Shown here: one piece after another, positions 24,326 to 35,499 of the stretch
Numbering within the stretch: position 1 is the first letter of the stretch
Layout of the letters: every line of letters starts with the position of its first letter
DNA from: Amblyornis subalaris
Taxonomy: Eukaryota; Chordata; Aves; Passeriformes; Ptilonorhynchidae
DNA: 64,000 bases
Assembly (NCBI GenBank): GCA_018881555.1
Contig: JACAXG010000064.1
Coordinates: 4,601,387 to 4,665,386 of the forward strand
Direction of reading: 5' to 3'
Translations under genes and position numbers: made by a program
Notes under the pieces: model-generated
Seen by the model: only the letters and a program-made list of their open reading frames with translations
Databases searched by the model: none
What the model was told of the DNA's origin: nothing

Positions 24326-24490
24326 CTGCCAGTAAATCTTCCACACATTATGTAGGTTTGGGATATGAATATATCATTATTTAGGGATTTTTCTCCATGT
24401 TGAGTACAACACAGCCTTAAAAGTCAACTGGAAATTTCATTACCTCAGCAAAAGGGTGAAATTTGACCAAATTCAGGAAAGGTGCACAAA

Positions 24491-24622
24491 TTCCCTCCTT
24501 CCCTTCCTTCCTTCCCTTCCTTCCTTCCTTCCTTCCTTCCTTCCTTCCTTCCTTCCTTCCTTCCTTCCCTTCCTTCCTTCCTTCCTTCCTTCCTTCCTTC
24601 CTTCCTTCCTTTTCTTTCCTTT
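24491..24622 (+). repeat. (CTTC)n microsatellite, about 130 bases
   Basis: A nearly pure run of CTTC units with a few CCCTTC interruptions. It creates a meaningless Ser-Phe-Leu-Pro open frame. Confidence 0.97.
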
Positions 24623-24763
24623 CAATACATGAAGCCCTTCCCAGCCCCTGGAAAATGACTCCTGCTGCCCAGAGATTTTATTTAGGATCCCTCTGCATTC
24701 ACCAATCCAGGAATTTCCTTCAGCTTTTTTAGACTATTTTATATTATTTTTTTCTTGGGATGA

Positions 24764-24835
24764 TCCTTTGCAGGGCCAGGAGCTGGACTTTGACGATCCT
24801 TGTGAGTCCCTCCCAGCTCAGGATACTCCCTCATT
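24764..24835 (+). mobile_element. CR1 tail, group D, old
   Basis: 'cagggccaggagctggactt' and 'gatccttgtgagtccctccc' match the group D 3' end, but the terminal octamer has decayed. Confidence 0.6.
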
Positions 24836-25992
24836 TCTCCCGCCAGGATGAAACAGATGGATCCATCCTTCGGCCTGAAAGAAGCCTAAATGTTTACTTA
24901 GCCTGGAAAGAATTAATCAGTGGAAAACGATGCTCCAGCACTTGCCAAGTGACCTTTTTTGCCCCCCAAAAAAACCGGATTGCTCATTCCCGAGCTCCGA
25001 GACCTGCCCGGGCACAGCCCTGAGCTCAGCCCAGATGCTGGCACCAGTTGGACTCGGCTCAACGCAGCAGCTCACGGAGAGGCTTAAACAAATTTATCAC
25101 AATTTCATCCCAGTTTTATCAGGATAAGAAGAAATACTGGGAATTTATGCGTCGTGGAGGTGCCATTCAGCCACGCTCCACTTCCCCCTTCCTCCTTTGT
25201 TNTGGGTGGTTTTTTTTCTTTTAAATTCCGACTTTCACACTGGAATCGCACAGGAAAACTTCTGGGTTCGATCCGCTAAAAGGCTGGAGAAGTTACAANG
25301 CTTCACAGGGAAAACCATCTGGGAAAAGGGTGGGAAAAAAAGCAGCTTTGCCATTACTAATCTCTTATTAGGGTAGAAATTCAGGAATTAAACACATCCC
25401 TCACTCCCACAGCTGTCACTGTCAGGCGGAAAAACAGGGACTGTGTAAATACCCAGCACTGGAAAACACATTCTCCAAATGGGATGCTGTTAGGAGGGAT
25501 TATTAGCCTTAGGAAAACCACTTCCAAAGGGTCCAAACCACTTCAAAACGAGTTTTAAATATGGCACGTGGCCAGTTTGGAAAACTTTATCCACAGGGAG
25601 ATTTCATCTGGACAAACTACTCCGTAGTTGCTGACATCTGGGTTAGAAAAGGTGAATAATATCCCTTAAAATACAGATATTTTAAAGTTACAGGTGTGTC
25701 TGGGGAATTTGGATGGACAAAAGGAACAGTTGTACCTGGAATTNCATGGTTCCACAAGATATTTTATCCTGGAGCACCTGGGCAGGAATAAATGGATGTT
25801 CCAGGTCCAAATCCCAAAACGTCCATGCTCAGTCCCTGGGGGACTTTGAGCAAGGTGTGTCCCGAGACTGGATGAGGAAGGATCAATCCTCCGCTTCTTT
25901 CCCACGGCATCTCCCTGGTTGCCCAGGGTCCATCCAAGACCCNGTGCACTAATCCATAAAAAATCAGCATTAAAGCCGTAATTAACATTTTT
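24836..25992. other. Unique intron sequence, nothing recognised
   Basis: There are AT-leaning patches at about 25080-25140 and 25340-25400. There is no identifiable repeat or exon. Confidence 0.45.
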
Positions 25993-26402
25993 TATGGAAT
26001 CACAGAATGGTTTGGGTGGGAAGGGACCTTCAAGACCATTGAGTTCCAAGTCCCTACCACGGGCAGGGACACTTTCCACTNTCCCAGGTTGCTCCAAGCT
26101 CCGTCCAACCTGGCTNTGAACACTTCCAGGGATGNGACAGCCACAGCTTCTCTGGGAATTCTATTCCAGGGCCTCACCAACTTCCTAGGGAAGAATTCCT
26201 TCCCAATATCCCATCTAACCCTGCCCTCTGGCAGTGGGAAGCCATTCCCTGTGTCCTGTCCCTCCATGTCCTTNTCCCAAGTCCCTCTCCAGCTCTCTTG
26301 GAGCCCCTTTAGGCACTGGAAGAGGCTCTGGAGCNTTCCCTTCTCCAGGCNGGACATTCCCAGCTCTCNCAGCCTGGCTCCAGAGCACTTGGAGCATCTT
26401 TT
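25993..26402 (-). mobile_element. CR1 3' region, group A, about 410 bases
   Basis: It runs 'atcacagaatggtttgggtg' through 'gaagaattccttcccaatat' to 'cagcctggctccagagcact'. The unit breaks at 'ttggagcatct'. Confidence 0.92.
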
Positions 26403-27648
26403 TCCACTATGGCGTGGGAAGGAGCACCTCCAATCTGGTGTCCCAGCACCTGGAGATGGCACCCAGCACTGGAAAAGACCTCTTGGGTTACCTGGGCCCA
26501 AATATTCCCTCTCCCATCTGAGTTCCTGCACCAGCTGATCCATGCCCGACCCAAAACTGCTGATCCGCGGCTGCAAACTCCCAACTTTTAATCCCTCTAA
26601 ACCTAAGGATGTTCTGCTTCTCCTCAACAGCTGCTGGACTGGGAAAGCACGGAAAAGCTTCACAAAAGAGGAGGAAAAAAATTCCCAGCTAATGGACAAC
26701 AGCTCCTGAGCAAATCCTCTCCCAACTCCGTGTGCTCAAAGCCTATTGGAAACACTAAGGAAAACATATTAACTTAAAATTCCATGGAAATGGAATGGGA
26801 ATGGAATGGTGGGAGCATCCAGGCAGGAAGACGTGGCCAAGGACCTCGCTGAGAAGGGACACGACCACTTGTGAGCACTGAGACACAACGGAGGCAACGC
26901 CTTCCATGTTGTTTGAGTCCCTGCGGGATCTTTCCACTTGGTTTCTCCAGCCCTGGGAGCTGGGAATGTTTGTGTAGCACCACGATGGAACTGGGAGCTG
27001 GTTCCTCACCCCAAATCCCTCATGGCTCCCCTACACCTCTCAAAACAAACATTCCCTGGAATGCAGAGTCTCCCTTCTTTTTTATCTCGNTTATCATCCC
27101 AGTTTATCCTTTTCTTTAGGATCCTTTGGTTGCAGACTCCATCAGGGATCCAGAATCCCCTTGTCCCTGANCCACAGCATCCCATAAGTAGTGGGACCCC
27201 TTCAGAGCAGATCTGCAGAGCCAACCTGGTGCTGAGGATCCGAAATCCACACTACAAATCAAACCCATTCCAGCAAAAACACATCCCGTGCTTTGCTCCT
27301 GCCTGGACTTGACGATCCAAAGTCCACCAGGAGCTGCTGAACATCCTCGGGAATGATTTTATCTAACAGGGGTTGAGTTTGAGGTTCCAAGACTGGTCTG
27401 GGAAGCCCAACAACTGGAGATGTTNCACTCAGGAGACCAGTTTTGAAATGGTGTCCTGACCGGGATGAAAATCCCGCTGATTCCAGTTGGGAATGACAGC
27501 ACCGCGCTCTCCCACAGGGGTTTTGCACCATCACAATTTGGTTTTGTGGGAAAAGATGGGAGAGAAGGAAGACACTCCAATTATGTTATCCAAGCCATGG
27601 ATTGGGTGGCTTCCAGATCATTTCCATCCAACTTGGGCACCTCAGGAG
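26403..27648. other. Unique intron sequence, nothing recognised
   Basis: A short GGAAT-rich patch lies at 26779-26812. Otherwise there is no repeat family, exon or structured element I can name. Confidence 0.45.
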
Positions 27649-27853
27649 GAATTTTTTCATGGAANGGGTGGTCAGACATTGGAATGGGCTGCCCAGGGAA
27701 GTGGTGGAACCTCCATCCCTGGAGGTGTCCAAGGAACAACTGNATGTGGCACTCAGTGCTCTGGGCTGGGTGACAAGGTGGGGATCGGTCACNGGTTGGA
27801 CTCGGTGATCTTGGAGGTCTTTTCCAACCTAAATGATCCAGGAATTCTGTGAT
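27649..27853 (+). mobile_element. CR1 3' fragment, group C
   Basis: It runs 'aattttttcatggaanggg', 'tgtggcactcagtgctctgg', 'ggttggactcggtgatcttg' to 'ggaattctgtgatc'. Confidence 0.9.
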
Positions 27854-27929
27854 CTCTTGCCAAAAGGGTGGAGCAAATCCAACATTTCATGCGGCAGAAA
27901 GTCAGTGCCAGGTTGGGGGCTGCCCATGG

Positions 27930-27987
27930 ATTAAGTTGGAAAAGACCTCTCAGATCACCAAATCCAACCTCCCAACACAGCTCCAGC
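27930..27987 (-). mobile_element. CR1 tail scrap, group B or C
   Basis: Only 'ttaagttggaaaagacctct' and 'cagatcaccaaatccaacct' remain, with no terminal octamer. Confidence 0.6.
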
Positions 27988-28576
27988 ACAGGATGAAGCT
28001 GCAAGATCTCCCAGGAAGAAAATTCCCGAGTTTAGGGAACGCTGAGCTCCCCAACAAGGACGCTCCAGGCTCCAGGGAAAGGCTGATCCGAGATCCACGC
28101 AACGCCCTGCCGAGTAAATAACCCCTCACCGCGTCCCCGGGATCGGATGTGGCAGTTTTCTTTTTAATGGAATTCATTCGAAACGCNACGACTCCATTAA
28201 CCAAAATTAAAAAAGGAAAATCCCATTATTCCTAAGGATGTTCATGTGCATTTAGAGCTGATCGTTAACCCCTGAGTCCTGCTTTTATTTTGGTTTCATT
28301 ACTTCCTCCGAAGTGGAGCTCGATTACCGCGGCTGACCCGGGAGGAGGGAACGGGAGCCGGCGCCGGCAGCCTGGAATTCATGGAAAAGCAGGAAAAATA
28401 CAACCTCCCGGCANGAGGGTGCCCTGGGACTGGAGAGGACTGGGGGGACTGGGAGGATGAGGGGACAGGGCAAGGAGTGGGGGTGGTGGAGTCCCTGGAT
28501 CCTGCTGAAAGCTGCACAGTTTGGATCTGCTGCTCNGTTTGCCGGGTGGGAAAGGAACTGGATGGGGAAGATGTTT

Positions 28577-29608
28577 GAGGGAAGAAAAAGGNGAAAAAAA
28601 GAGAAAAAAAAAAAGAGGTGAAAAGAAGGAAAAAAGGAAAAAAAAAGAGGGGAAATGGGAAAAAAGGGGAATGAAGGAAAAAGAAAAATAGGGAAAAAGA
28701 TTAAAAAGCAGGGGAAAAGGAAAAGAGGGAAATAAAGGAAGAAGAGGGGAAAAGGAAAAAAGAAAAAAGGAAAAAAAGGGAAAATAAAGGAAGGAAAAAG
28801 GGAAAAGGAAAAAAGAAAAAAGTAAGAATGAAAAGGGAAAAAGAAAATAGGAAAAAAGAAAAAGAAAAAAACAGAAAAGGAAAAGAAGGGGAAAGGAGGG
28901 AAGGAGATAAAATGTGAAAAGAGAAAAAAGGAAAAGTGGAAAAGGGAAAAGAAGAAAAAAGGAAAAAGGGGGAAAAGGGGAAATAAAGGAAAAAAAGGAG
29001 AAAGAAAAAAGGGAAACGGGAAAAGAGAAAAATGAAAAAAGGAAAAAGGGGAAAAAGGAAAAAAGGAAAAAGAGGAAAAAGAGGAAAAAGAGGAAAAAGA
29101 GGAAAAGGAGGAAAAAGAGGAAAAAGAAAAAGGAGAAAAGGGGAACAGGAAAAAAGAGAAAAGGAAAGCGGAAAAGGGAAAAAGGAAAAAATGGAAAAAA
29201 AGAAAAAACAGAGAAAAGGAGAAAAGGAAAGGAGGGAAGGAGATACAAAGGGAAAAGAGAAAAAAAGGAAAAAGTGGAAAAGGGGAAAAAAGGAAAAAGG
29301 TAAAAAAGGAAAGGGTGAAAAAAGCGAAAGAAAAAAGGCAAGAAGGTGAAAAGGAAAGAAGACAAGGGAAAAAGAAAAAGAGGAAAAGGAAAAAGGGGAA
29401 AATCTAGAAAAAGGTAATAAAGGCAAAAAAAAATAAAAAGGAGAAAACAAAAAAGGAAAACGGGAAAAGGGAGAAGGGGAAAAGGAAGAAGAAAAAGATG
29501 AAATAACAAGAAAAAGGGAAAATGGGAAGGAGGAAAAAGAGAAAAGAGAAAATGGGGAAAGAAGAAATAGAAATAAGAACTAAAAAGCAAAGGAAGACAC
29601 AAGAGAGG
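28577..29608 (+). repeat. Purine-only tract of about 1 kb, (GAAAAAGGAAAAA)n-like
   Basis: The plus strand is almost entirely A and G, with only scattered T or C, for roughly 1,030 bases. Units are irregular (GAAAAA, GGAAAA, GAAAAAGAGG). The opposite strand gives a 407-residue Phe/Leu/Ser/Pro open frame and the plus strand Lys/Glu/Arg frames; these follow from the composition and are not genes. Long homopurine tracts can form triplex (H-DNA) structures. Confidence 0.96.
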
Positions 29609-29659
29609 AGTGAGTTTTCCTCAGTGTCCGTCTCTCGGGAAGGGGGGAGCACCAAGAGC

Positions 29660-30180
29660 CGGCAGGATTAATCCCAAGCTTTGCCCCAAAGAGGTGCCAT
29701 TGTTTTTTAAAGCCTCTAAACCAATCCCGAACAGAAACTGGATTATGCCGGGCCAGATGTCAGGGCTGCTCCGAAACAATCCGCGTTGTGCATCTCATCC
29801 CAGCCTCATTAAAGGGATTAAAAGTACTTCCTATAGAAAAAAAAAATACGGATTTCCAAACGGGAGTCACCGCTCCCTCCCGCCCGCAACGGCTCCAATC
29901 CCGGCAGATGAATTTCGCTTTAATGAGATGTCATTTTGGAGAATGGTTTAACATCCCTTCAAAAAAAATCCGAGGCCTAAAACCTCGTAAAACCACGTCG
30001 GGATTATTAAAAGAAAATTTACCACACAGACAAAATAAAATAAAACAAAATAGAAGCCGCCAATTNGCAGAATCCATGACACGGCCGTTTTTAAATGTGA
30101 TGGAAAAGGCTTTCCAAGTTATCTGCTTAAACGCAGCCTTTCTGTTTACTTCTCACTTTCATGTCAAATGAATTTGGGAA
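29660..30180. promoter_or_regulatory. Candidate conserved non-coding element beside the purine tract
   Basis: Directly after the purine tract lies unique sequence with a perfect palindrome GGATTAATCC at 29665-29674, a form bound by OTX/CRX/PITX-type homeodomains as a dimer. Further on are 'cctcattaaagggattaaaa' and 'atttcgctttaatgagatgt'. The following 30180-30430 is CpG-rich unique sequence. Confidence 0.36.
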
Positions 30181-30892
30181 GAAAAAAAATTGACAGGAAC
30201 TTTCAGGCCATTCGTCACATTCCGACTCCGCGCGCAGATTAACGTGGCAAAAAGCCGGGAAAGGCGGAGGGGGATTTTATCATCTTGATAAAAGAAAATT
30301 AACTCCCCGTGTCCCAACCTCTGCCCTCCGCTCACGATTCCTTNGCCTCCGTGCGGGGAGATCCGGGAGCGAGCGGCACCGGGAGGTGAAATCCCAGCGG
30401 AGCATCGTCCCAATTAAATAAACAACCTAAAAAGCTGTGCTTGAAAACCCCTCAAAAATCGGGAGATTGAACCACTTGCACCACTTAAAAGCAGCATCTC
30501 GCCCACAGCACCAGTCCAGTTGGAGCTCCAAACTGGTCTGAAGGAGGTTGGGATTCCACCCCTTGGATCGCTACAGAGGAAGGTCCGGACTGGTGGGAAA
30601 AATAAATGGATCAAGGAGAGCAGACGGCNTTTGCTGAGATCTTTAAAATGCCCATCCCTGTCTGCTCACAATATATGGGAATGTCGATTAAAGCCTCTCC
30701 CCTCGGAGCGCTCGGCAATTTTCCGCCGTGGAAGCCGACGTTAACACTTTTCCCTGTTTTTTCTCTGCAACTTTTGAGATGANGCCCCAGAACCGGAGAA
30801 ATATGGATTTGCCTCCATCCACCGTGAATTACAGTCCCGANCTCTGCTCTCCGTTCTCAGCTCCAACCACTGACCCTCTGGGATCGTGAATG

Positions 30893-31010
30893 AAGAATCC
30901 CNGAATGGATTTGGTTGGAAANGGCATTAAAACTCANTGAGCTCCAACCACCTGCCGTGGGCAGGGACATCTTCCACCAGGCCAGGTTGCTCCAAGCCCT
31001 GTCCNCTCGC
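30893..31010 (-). mobile_element. CR1 3' fragment, group A
   Basis: It runs 'aagaatcccngaatggattt' to 'caggttgctccaagccctgt'. A plus-strand CR1 follows about 210 bases later. Confidence 0.85.
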
Positions 31011-31219
31011 TCCGGAATAACATGGAAAATAATCTATCAAAGAGGGGGGAAGACAGGCACCCCTCCCAACCACACGATCCCATTGTTTCAAGGCGGTGAA
31101 ATTATTATTTCCCTTCTGTAAGGACCCAAGGAATTTCAGAAAAATGGGAAGGAACATCAGAAAGGCTTCCCTAGGAAGGGATGGCAGGAAATGGAAGGGA
31201 TGCGTGAAATGGATGGTCC

Positions 31220-31363
31220 CATCCCATTGGAAGTGTTCAATGCCAGGTTGGACAGCGCTTGGAAAAACCTGGTCTAGTGGGTGGCATCCCTGCCCATGGC
31301 AGGGGGGTTGGACCAGATGCTCTTCCAAGGTCCCCTCAACCCAAAGCATTCCATGATTCTCTG
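31220..31363 (+). mobile_element. CR1 3' fragment, group A
   Basis: It runs 'tcccattggaagtgttcaat' to 'aaagcattccatgattctct'. It reads 'aacctggtctagtgggtggc', an older variant of the group A module. Confidence 0.85.
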
Positions 31364-31699
31364 AACTGGGTCAGTTGAACTAAAAAATGTTGCTAAAGGA
31401 GCAAAAAGAAATTGGAAACCAAATATCACCCACTGCGAAGGAAAAGAAGGGATGGGACGAGGAGGTGACCTGGAATACACCATCCCAACCTCCTGCAGAG
31501 GGGGACTGGCAGGGATGGTGGTTCCTCCTCCTCTTGGATGCTCGTCCGTATGTCCCTTTTCCCAGGGAAGTGGCCCTTGCACCCACCACTGTGGCTGAGC
31601 CCTACTTCCAAACCCACATCACCCACTTGACCCTCCAGCTATAATCCCTAAAGGCTTCGGATCTTTGAAACCCGGGAAAAATATCCTTGTCATCAACAT

Positions 31700-31832
31700 A
31701 TCACGGAATCATTAAGGTCGGAAAAGATCCTTGAGTCCAAATTCTGATCAATCACCCCCTTGTCAACCAGACCAGAGCACCGAGTGCCACCTCCAGTCAT
31801 TGCTTGAACACCTCCAGGGATGGTGAGAACTC
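31700..31832 (-). mobile_element. CR1 3' fragment, group C
   Basis: It runs 'tatcacggaatcattaaggt', 'gaccagagcaccgagtgcca' to 'caccтccagggatggtgag' region; the last stretch reads aacacctccagggatgg. Confidence 0.82.
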
Positions 31833-32297
31833 CTTCCATCTCAATCCGTTCAACACGCTCCAGGCCACGGAACAGAACAAAAGAGAACGAAATAAAACAA
31901 AAGAAGAAAACAAAACTGAACCACACGAGCGAATCCCCCGCTGACGAGCTCCTTTCTCCTGAGCCGGCATTTCTCTGACAAATGTTGGATTATCTTGTTC
32001 TTTACTTATTTATAGCGCTGGAGGGGTAGGATTGGCCCTCGAGAGGCGCCGCGAAGTTTTCGGGAAGAAACATCCGAGCTTCCCCAGCAGCGCCAGACAC
32101 AACTCATTATTTGCAGACANGTGGCTTTTGTTTTCCACACTTGCAGCAGGATTTGAGAAGAAAACTCTTAAAAGTGGGTCAGTGTTTCACTCACTCGCTG
32201 CGGAGTCTATGAGCACAACTCAGAGGTCTCTCTGCTCCCAAAAATGTGTCTGAAAGTGGCTCTGGGTCTCCAGAGGGAGAACTGGAGTCTTCTGAAG

Positions 32298-32510
32298 GAG
32301 CTTATAGAATCCTGGAATATTCTGAGTTGGAAGGGACACGCAAGGATCATCGAGTTCAACTCCTGGCCCTGCACAGGACATCCCAAAAATCCACCCTGTG
32401 CTGGAAAGCATTGTCCAAATGCTCTTTGAGCTCTGGCAGTTTTGGGGCCATGACCATTCCCTGGGAATCCTGTTCCNGTGCCCCACCACCCTCTGAGGGA
32501 AGAACCTGGA
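32298..32510 (-). mobile_element. CR1 3' fragment, group D
   Basis: It runs 'tatagaatcctggaatattc', 'tggccctgcacaggacatcc', 'gctctttgagctctggcag' to 'accaccctctgagggaagaa'. Confidence 0.87.
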
Positions 32511-32737
32511 GCTGGTGCAATGTTCTCCCACCCAGTGCTCTTGGAACAGCTCCTGGCTGAGCCCATCATGGACACGTCACCTCCCATATGGGAGCAGCGA
32601 CTTTCCCACTTGGGATGACACCGATCCCGATGCTGCCTGGGAGAAGGGACCAAGCATGGGGACAGCCCTGGAGGGTGGTGACCTCCACACCCCCTCAGCA
32701 GCCACCTTCGCTGTCAGCAGAAGCTACANAGGTCNGA

Positions 32738-32882
32738 TGGTCCNATTCCTGGAAGNGTCCAAGGCCAGGTTGGATGAGCCTTGGAGCAACCTGGGATAGT
32801 GGAAGGTGTCCCTGCCCATGGCATGGGTTGGAATNAGAGGATCAAGAAGGTCCCTTCCAAACCCACCCAGTCCATGATTGGC
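32738..32882 (+). mobile_element. CR1 3' fragment, group A
   Basis: It runs 'gtccaaggccaggttggatg' through 'gatagtggaaggtgtccctg' to 'cccagtccatgattg'. Its tail faces that of the next CR1, 100 bases away. Confidence 0.88.
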
Positions 32883-32983
32883 ACTGNGTTTGTCCTCACC
32901 TGCTCCTTCCATCCAAAAACCTCTTGAGGGGAGGATCCCAACCACAACAGCAGATTCCCTACCAACCTTTCCAGTAGTTTCCA

Positions 32984-33428
32984 CAATCATGGGATCATAG
33001 AATGGCCTGGGCTGGAAGGGACCTTAAAAACCATCTCATTCCAACCCCTGCCATGGGCAGGGTCACCTCCCACTATCCCAGGTTGCTCCAAGCCCCTTCC
33101 AACCTGGCCTTNGACATTCCCAGGGATGAGGCGGCCACAGCTTCTCCAGGAAACCTGTGCCAGGGCCTCACCAACTTCCCAGGGAAGAATTTCTTCCTAA
33201 TATCCCATCTAACCCTACTCATTTTCAGTGAGAAGNCACTCCCCCTTGTCCTGTAACTCCATGCCCTTGCAAAAATTCCCTCTCCATGTTTCTTGTTGNC
33301 CCCTTCAGGTACTGGAAGGCTGCAATTAAGTCACTCCAAAGCTTCTCTTCTCCAGGCTGAACATTCCCAATTCCCTCAGCCGTTCCTCNTAGGAAAGCTG
33401 CTCCATCCCTCTGATCATCAACCCCAGA
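32984..33428 (-). mobile_element. CR1 3' region, group A, about 445 bases
   Basis: It runs 'aatcatgggatcatagaatg' through 'ctaatatcccatctaaccct' and 'tctccaggctgaacattccc' to 'gctccatccctctgatcatc'. Confidence 0.92.
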
Positions 33429-33664
33429 AGGGGTTGGGCAAAGTCTATGACACGTGGACATCCCATTTTTTTGGTGGCCGCATCCACATGAACCACGGAA
33501 AGAGGCTGGAAGCAGGAGCACATCACCACCATCTCTCATCCATCCCAACTCACCCCTCTCCCGGTGGAGAGAAGACAACTCCCTCCGGGATTTTTAAGGG
33601 ATGACCAACCTCAATGTCACCAGGAGCAAACAGAATTCAAGGCCGGCAAATCCCAGCCCTCGCG

Positions 33665-34080
33665 AGCCGCGCTCCGGCAAAGCCGCGGGAGATAAAGGGG
33701 GAGGAGTGAAAAGGAGAATCAATAAATCTTAACCTCATTCACAATGATCTGGAGCTCTTATTAAGTAAATTAATTTAAGTTAATTTAACTCGATCATGAC
33801 TCCCGATCACAGTGATTTAGTGAGGGGGAAATTGCATTAGGAAAGGCCACACTCACCAGATAGAAGAACGGAAGAAAATTAGATCCACTTAGCAATGTGA
33901 ATTAATATGGAAATAGCAGGTGTAAATTTAACCTTATCAAGAGAGTGAAAATTATCTTCATAAATTTGGAGAAATAGGCCCCGAGTTGCTTATAAATCTA
34001 TTTAAAACAAAAATATTACAAAAAGTGTAGTAAAATTAATTTAAAATATACTCCCACCTATCGCCTGGAAGAAAAGTCAG
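33665..34080. promoter_or_regulatory. Strong candidate conserved non-coding element, about 400 bases
   Basis: The stretch is unique and AT-rich but not simple. It holds a tandem TAATTTAA at 33771-33778 and 33781-33788, then 'gatcacagtgatttagtgag', 'ttagcaatgtgaattaatat' and 'gagttgcttataaatctatt'. It is unbroken by CR1 although the surroundings are dense with it. Enhancer function is inference. Confidence 0.4.
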
Positions 34081-34754
34081 CAGCAGGGCCGAGTTTAATG
34101 CAACCCAGCAAGAAGGGGAGGATGGAANTCATTCCCGAGGGATTGGCATCTGGTACCTCCAGCAACTCTCCCTGTCACTCGTTTCCCAAAGCCACGTCCA
34201 TCTTCCTCTTAGTCTGGTGATTTGGGGGTTTATCAGCAACNAATGGAGAACATCCCGGATATCCCAGCAAGGTAAAACCCTGGCACATCACTTCCAGGCA
34301 GCCAAAAACCNGGATTTCATGGAAGAAATTGTTCCTTAGTGTCAGCTGGGAACCAGTCTGGGAGTAGCACTTGAGTGCAGCAGCACCAGTTGACATCCCA
34401 CTTCTGGCTTAAGGGGAAGAGGATATTAAAAATATCAATTATAAAAATATTGCAATTATAAACATNATAAATATTATAGAAATATTAATAATAATTGACC
34501 ATTCAGTAGGAAAGATAAAACCGAGGTGACTAAAGCTGCAGGCACAGGGTGTCCCACCATCACCACAGCTGCTCTTTGTTTTGGGAAGAGCAAAGAAAAT
34601 CGGGAAAAAAGCAGCTCCTGGAGCCTTGCTTGTGACAGATCCAAGACGATGATAGGAATGATGGAGCAAAAAATCCCATAAAAACTCCAGGAGCAGCATT
34701 TGCCATGTGCTTCCTCCAGACAGGCCGGATGATTGATCGCACCCAACGAAGGTA

Positions 34755-34905
34755 ATTGGGAGACGGAGATTTATGGCTTCTTTAAAACATAATTGTTTTA
34801 ATTTGCTGATGGCATTTTATCAAGATTTGTCTGAAGCAGCTGTAAGATCTAAACTACACCAATTTAATGAAGTCGGAGATTAATACGGAGAAAATGATCC
34901 CACAA
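34755..34905. promoter_or_regulatory. Candidate conserved non-coding element with MAF half-site
   Basis: It contains 'aaacataattgttttaattt' followed by TGCTGA at 34804-34809, the half-site of MAF recognition elements, then 'gaagcagctgtaagatctaa'. A six-base half-site is weak evidence by itself. Confidence 0.33.
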
Positions 34906-35168
34906 GTGGGAGCTCCCAGCCAATCGCGGCAGAACGAGGTCGTTCCTCGGAAAATCACTGCTGGGTCGAGCAAGAGCCACCACGCAGATCCCAGAGGCTC
35001 CTGCTCTGAATTCCAGGCTTGAAGCTTCTCCCCCTCCTTGACTCCCACCATGGATCTTCCATCCATCAACCATCCAGGTCTGGATGTTCCCTCACAAGTT
35101 GTGAGGGAGGGAGCTGAGCCAAAGAGTCGGAGCTTGAGTCGTTTTCTATTAATTAAGGCTGAAGGTCA

Positions 35169-35316
35169 CAGGATCATGGAATGATCATGGAATGGTTTCA
35201 GTTGGGAGGGTCCTTCAAGATCATCTCATTCCAACCCCTTGCCATGGGCAGGGACACCTTCCACTATCCCAGGTGACTCCAAGCCCCGTCCAACCTCACC
35301 TTGGACACTTCCAGGG
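35169..35316 (-). mobile_element. CR1 left arm of an abutting inverted pair, group A
   Basis: It runs from 'aggatcatggaatgatcatg', with doubled terminal octamers, to 'tggacacttccaggg'. It meets the plus-strand copy with no intervening sequence; AGGG at 35313-35316 fits both. Confidence 0.92.
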
Positions 35317-35499
35317 TGGTGAGGCCCTGGCACAGGTTTCCCAGAGAAGCTGTGGCTGCCTCATCCCTGGAAGTGTCCAAGGCCAAGTTGGACAGGGCTT
35401 GGAGCCACCTGGGATAGCGGAAAGTGTCCCTGCCCATGGCAGGGGGTTGGAACTGAATGGTCTTAAAGGTCCCTTGCAACCCAACCATCCTGTAATTCC
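35313..35499 (+). mobile_element. CR1 right arm of an abutting inverted pair, group A
   Basis: It runs 'agggtggtgaggccctggca' to 'aaccatcctgtaattcca'. The pair can form a hairpin with arms of about 140 bases. Confidence 0.92.

Noticed and set aside
24463..24732. Open frame with Ser-Phe-Leu-Pro repeats
   Set aside because: It is read through the (CTTC)n microsatellite.
28914..29349. Lys/Glu/Arg-rich plus-strand frames of 105-129 residues
   Set aside because: Same purine tract; A/G-only sequence rarely contains stops in some phases.
28379..29602. A 407-residue minus-strand open frame rich in Phe, Leu, Ser and Pro
   Set aside because: It is the translation of the purine tract's complement; the composition alone keeps it open.
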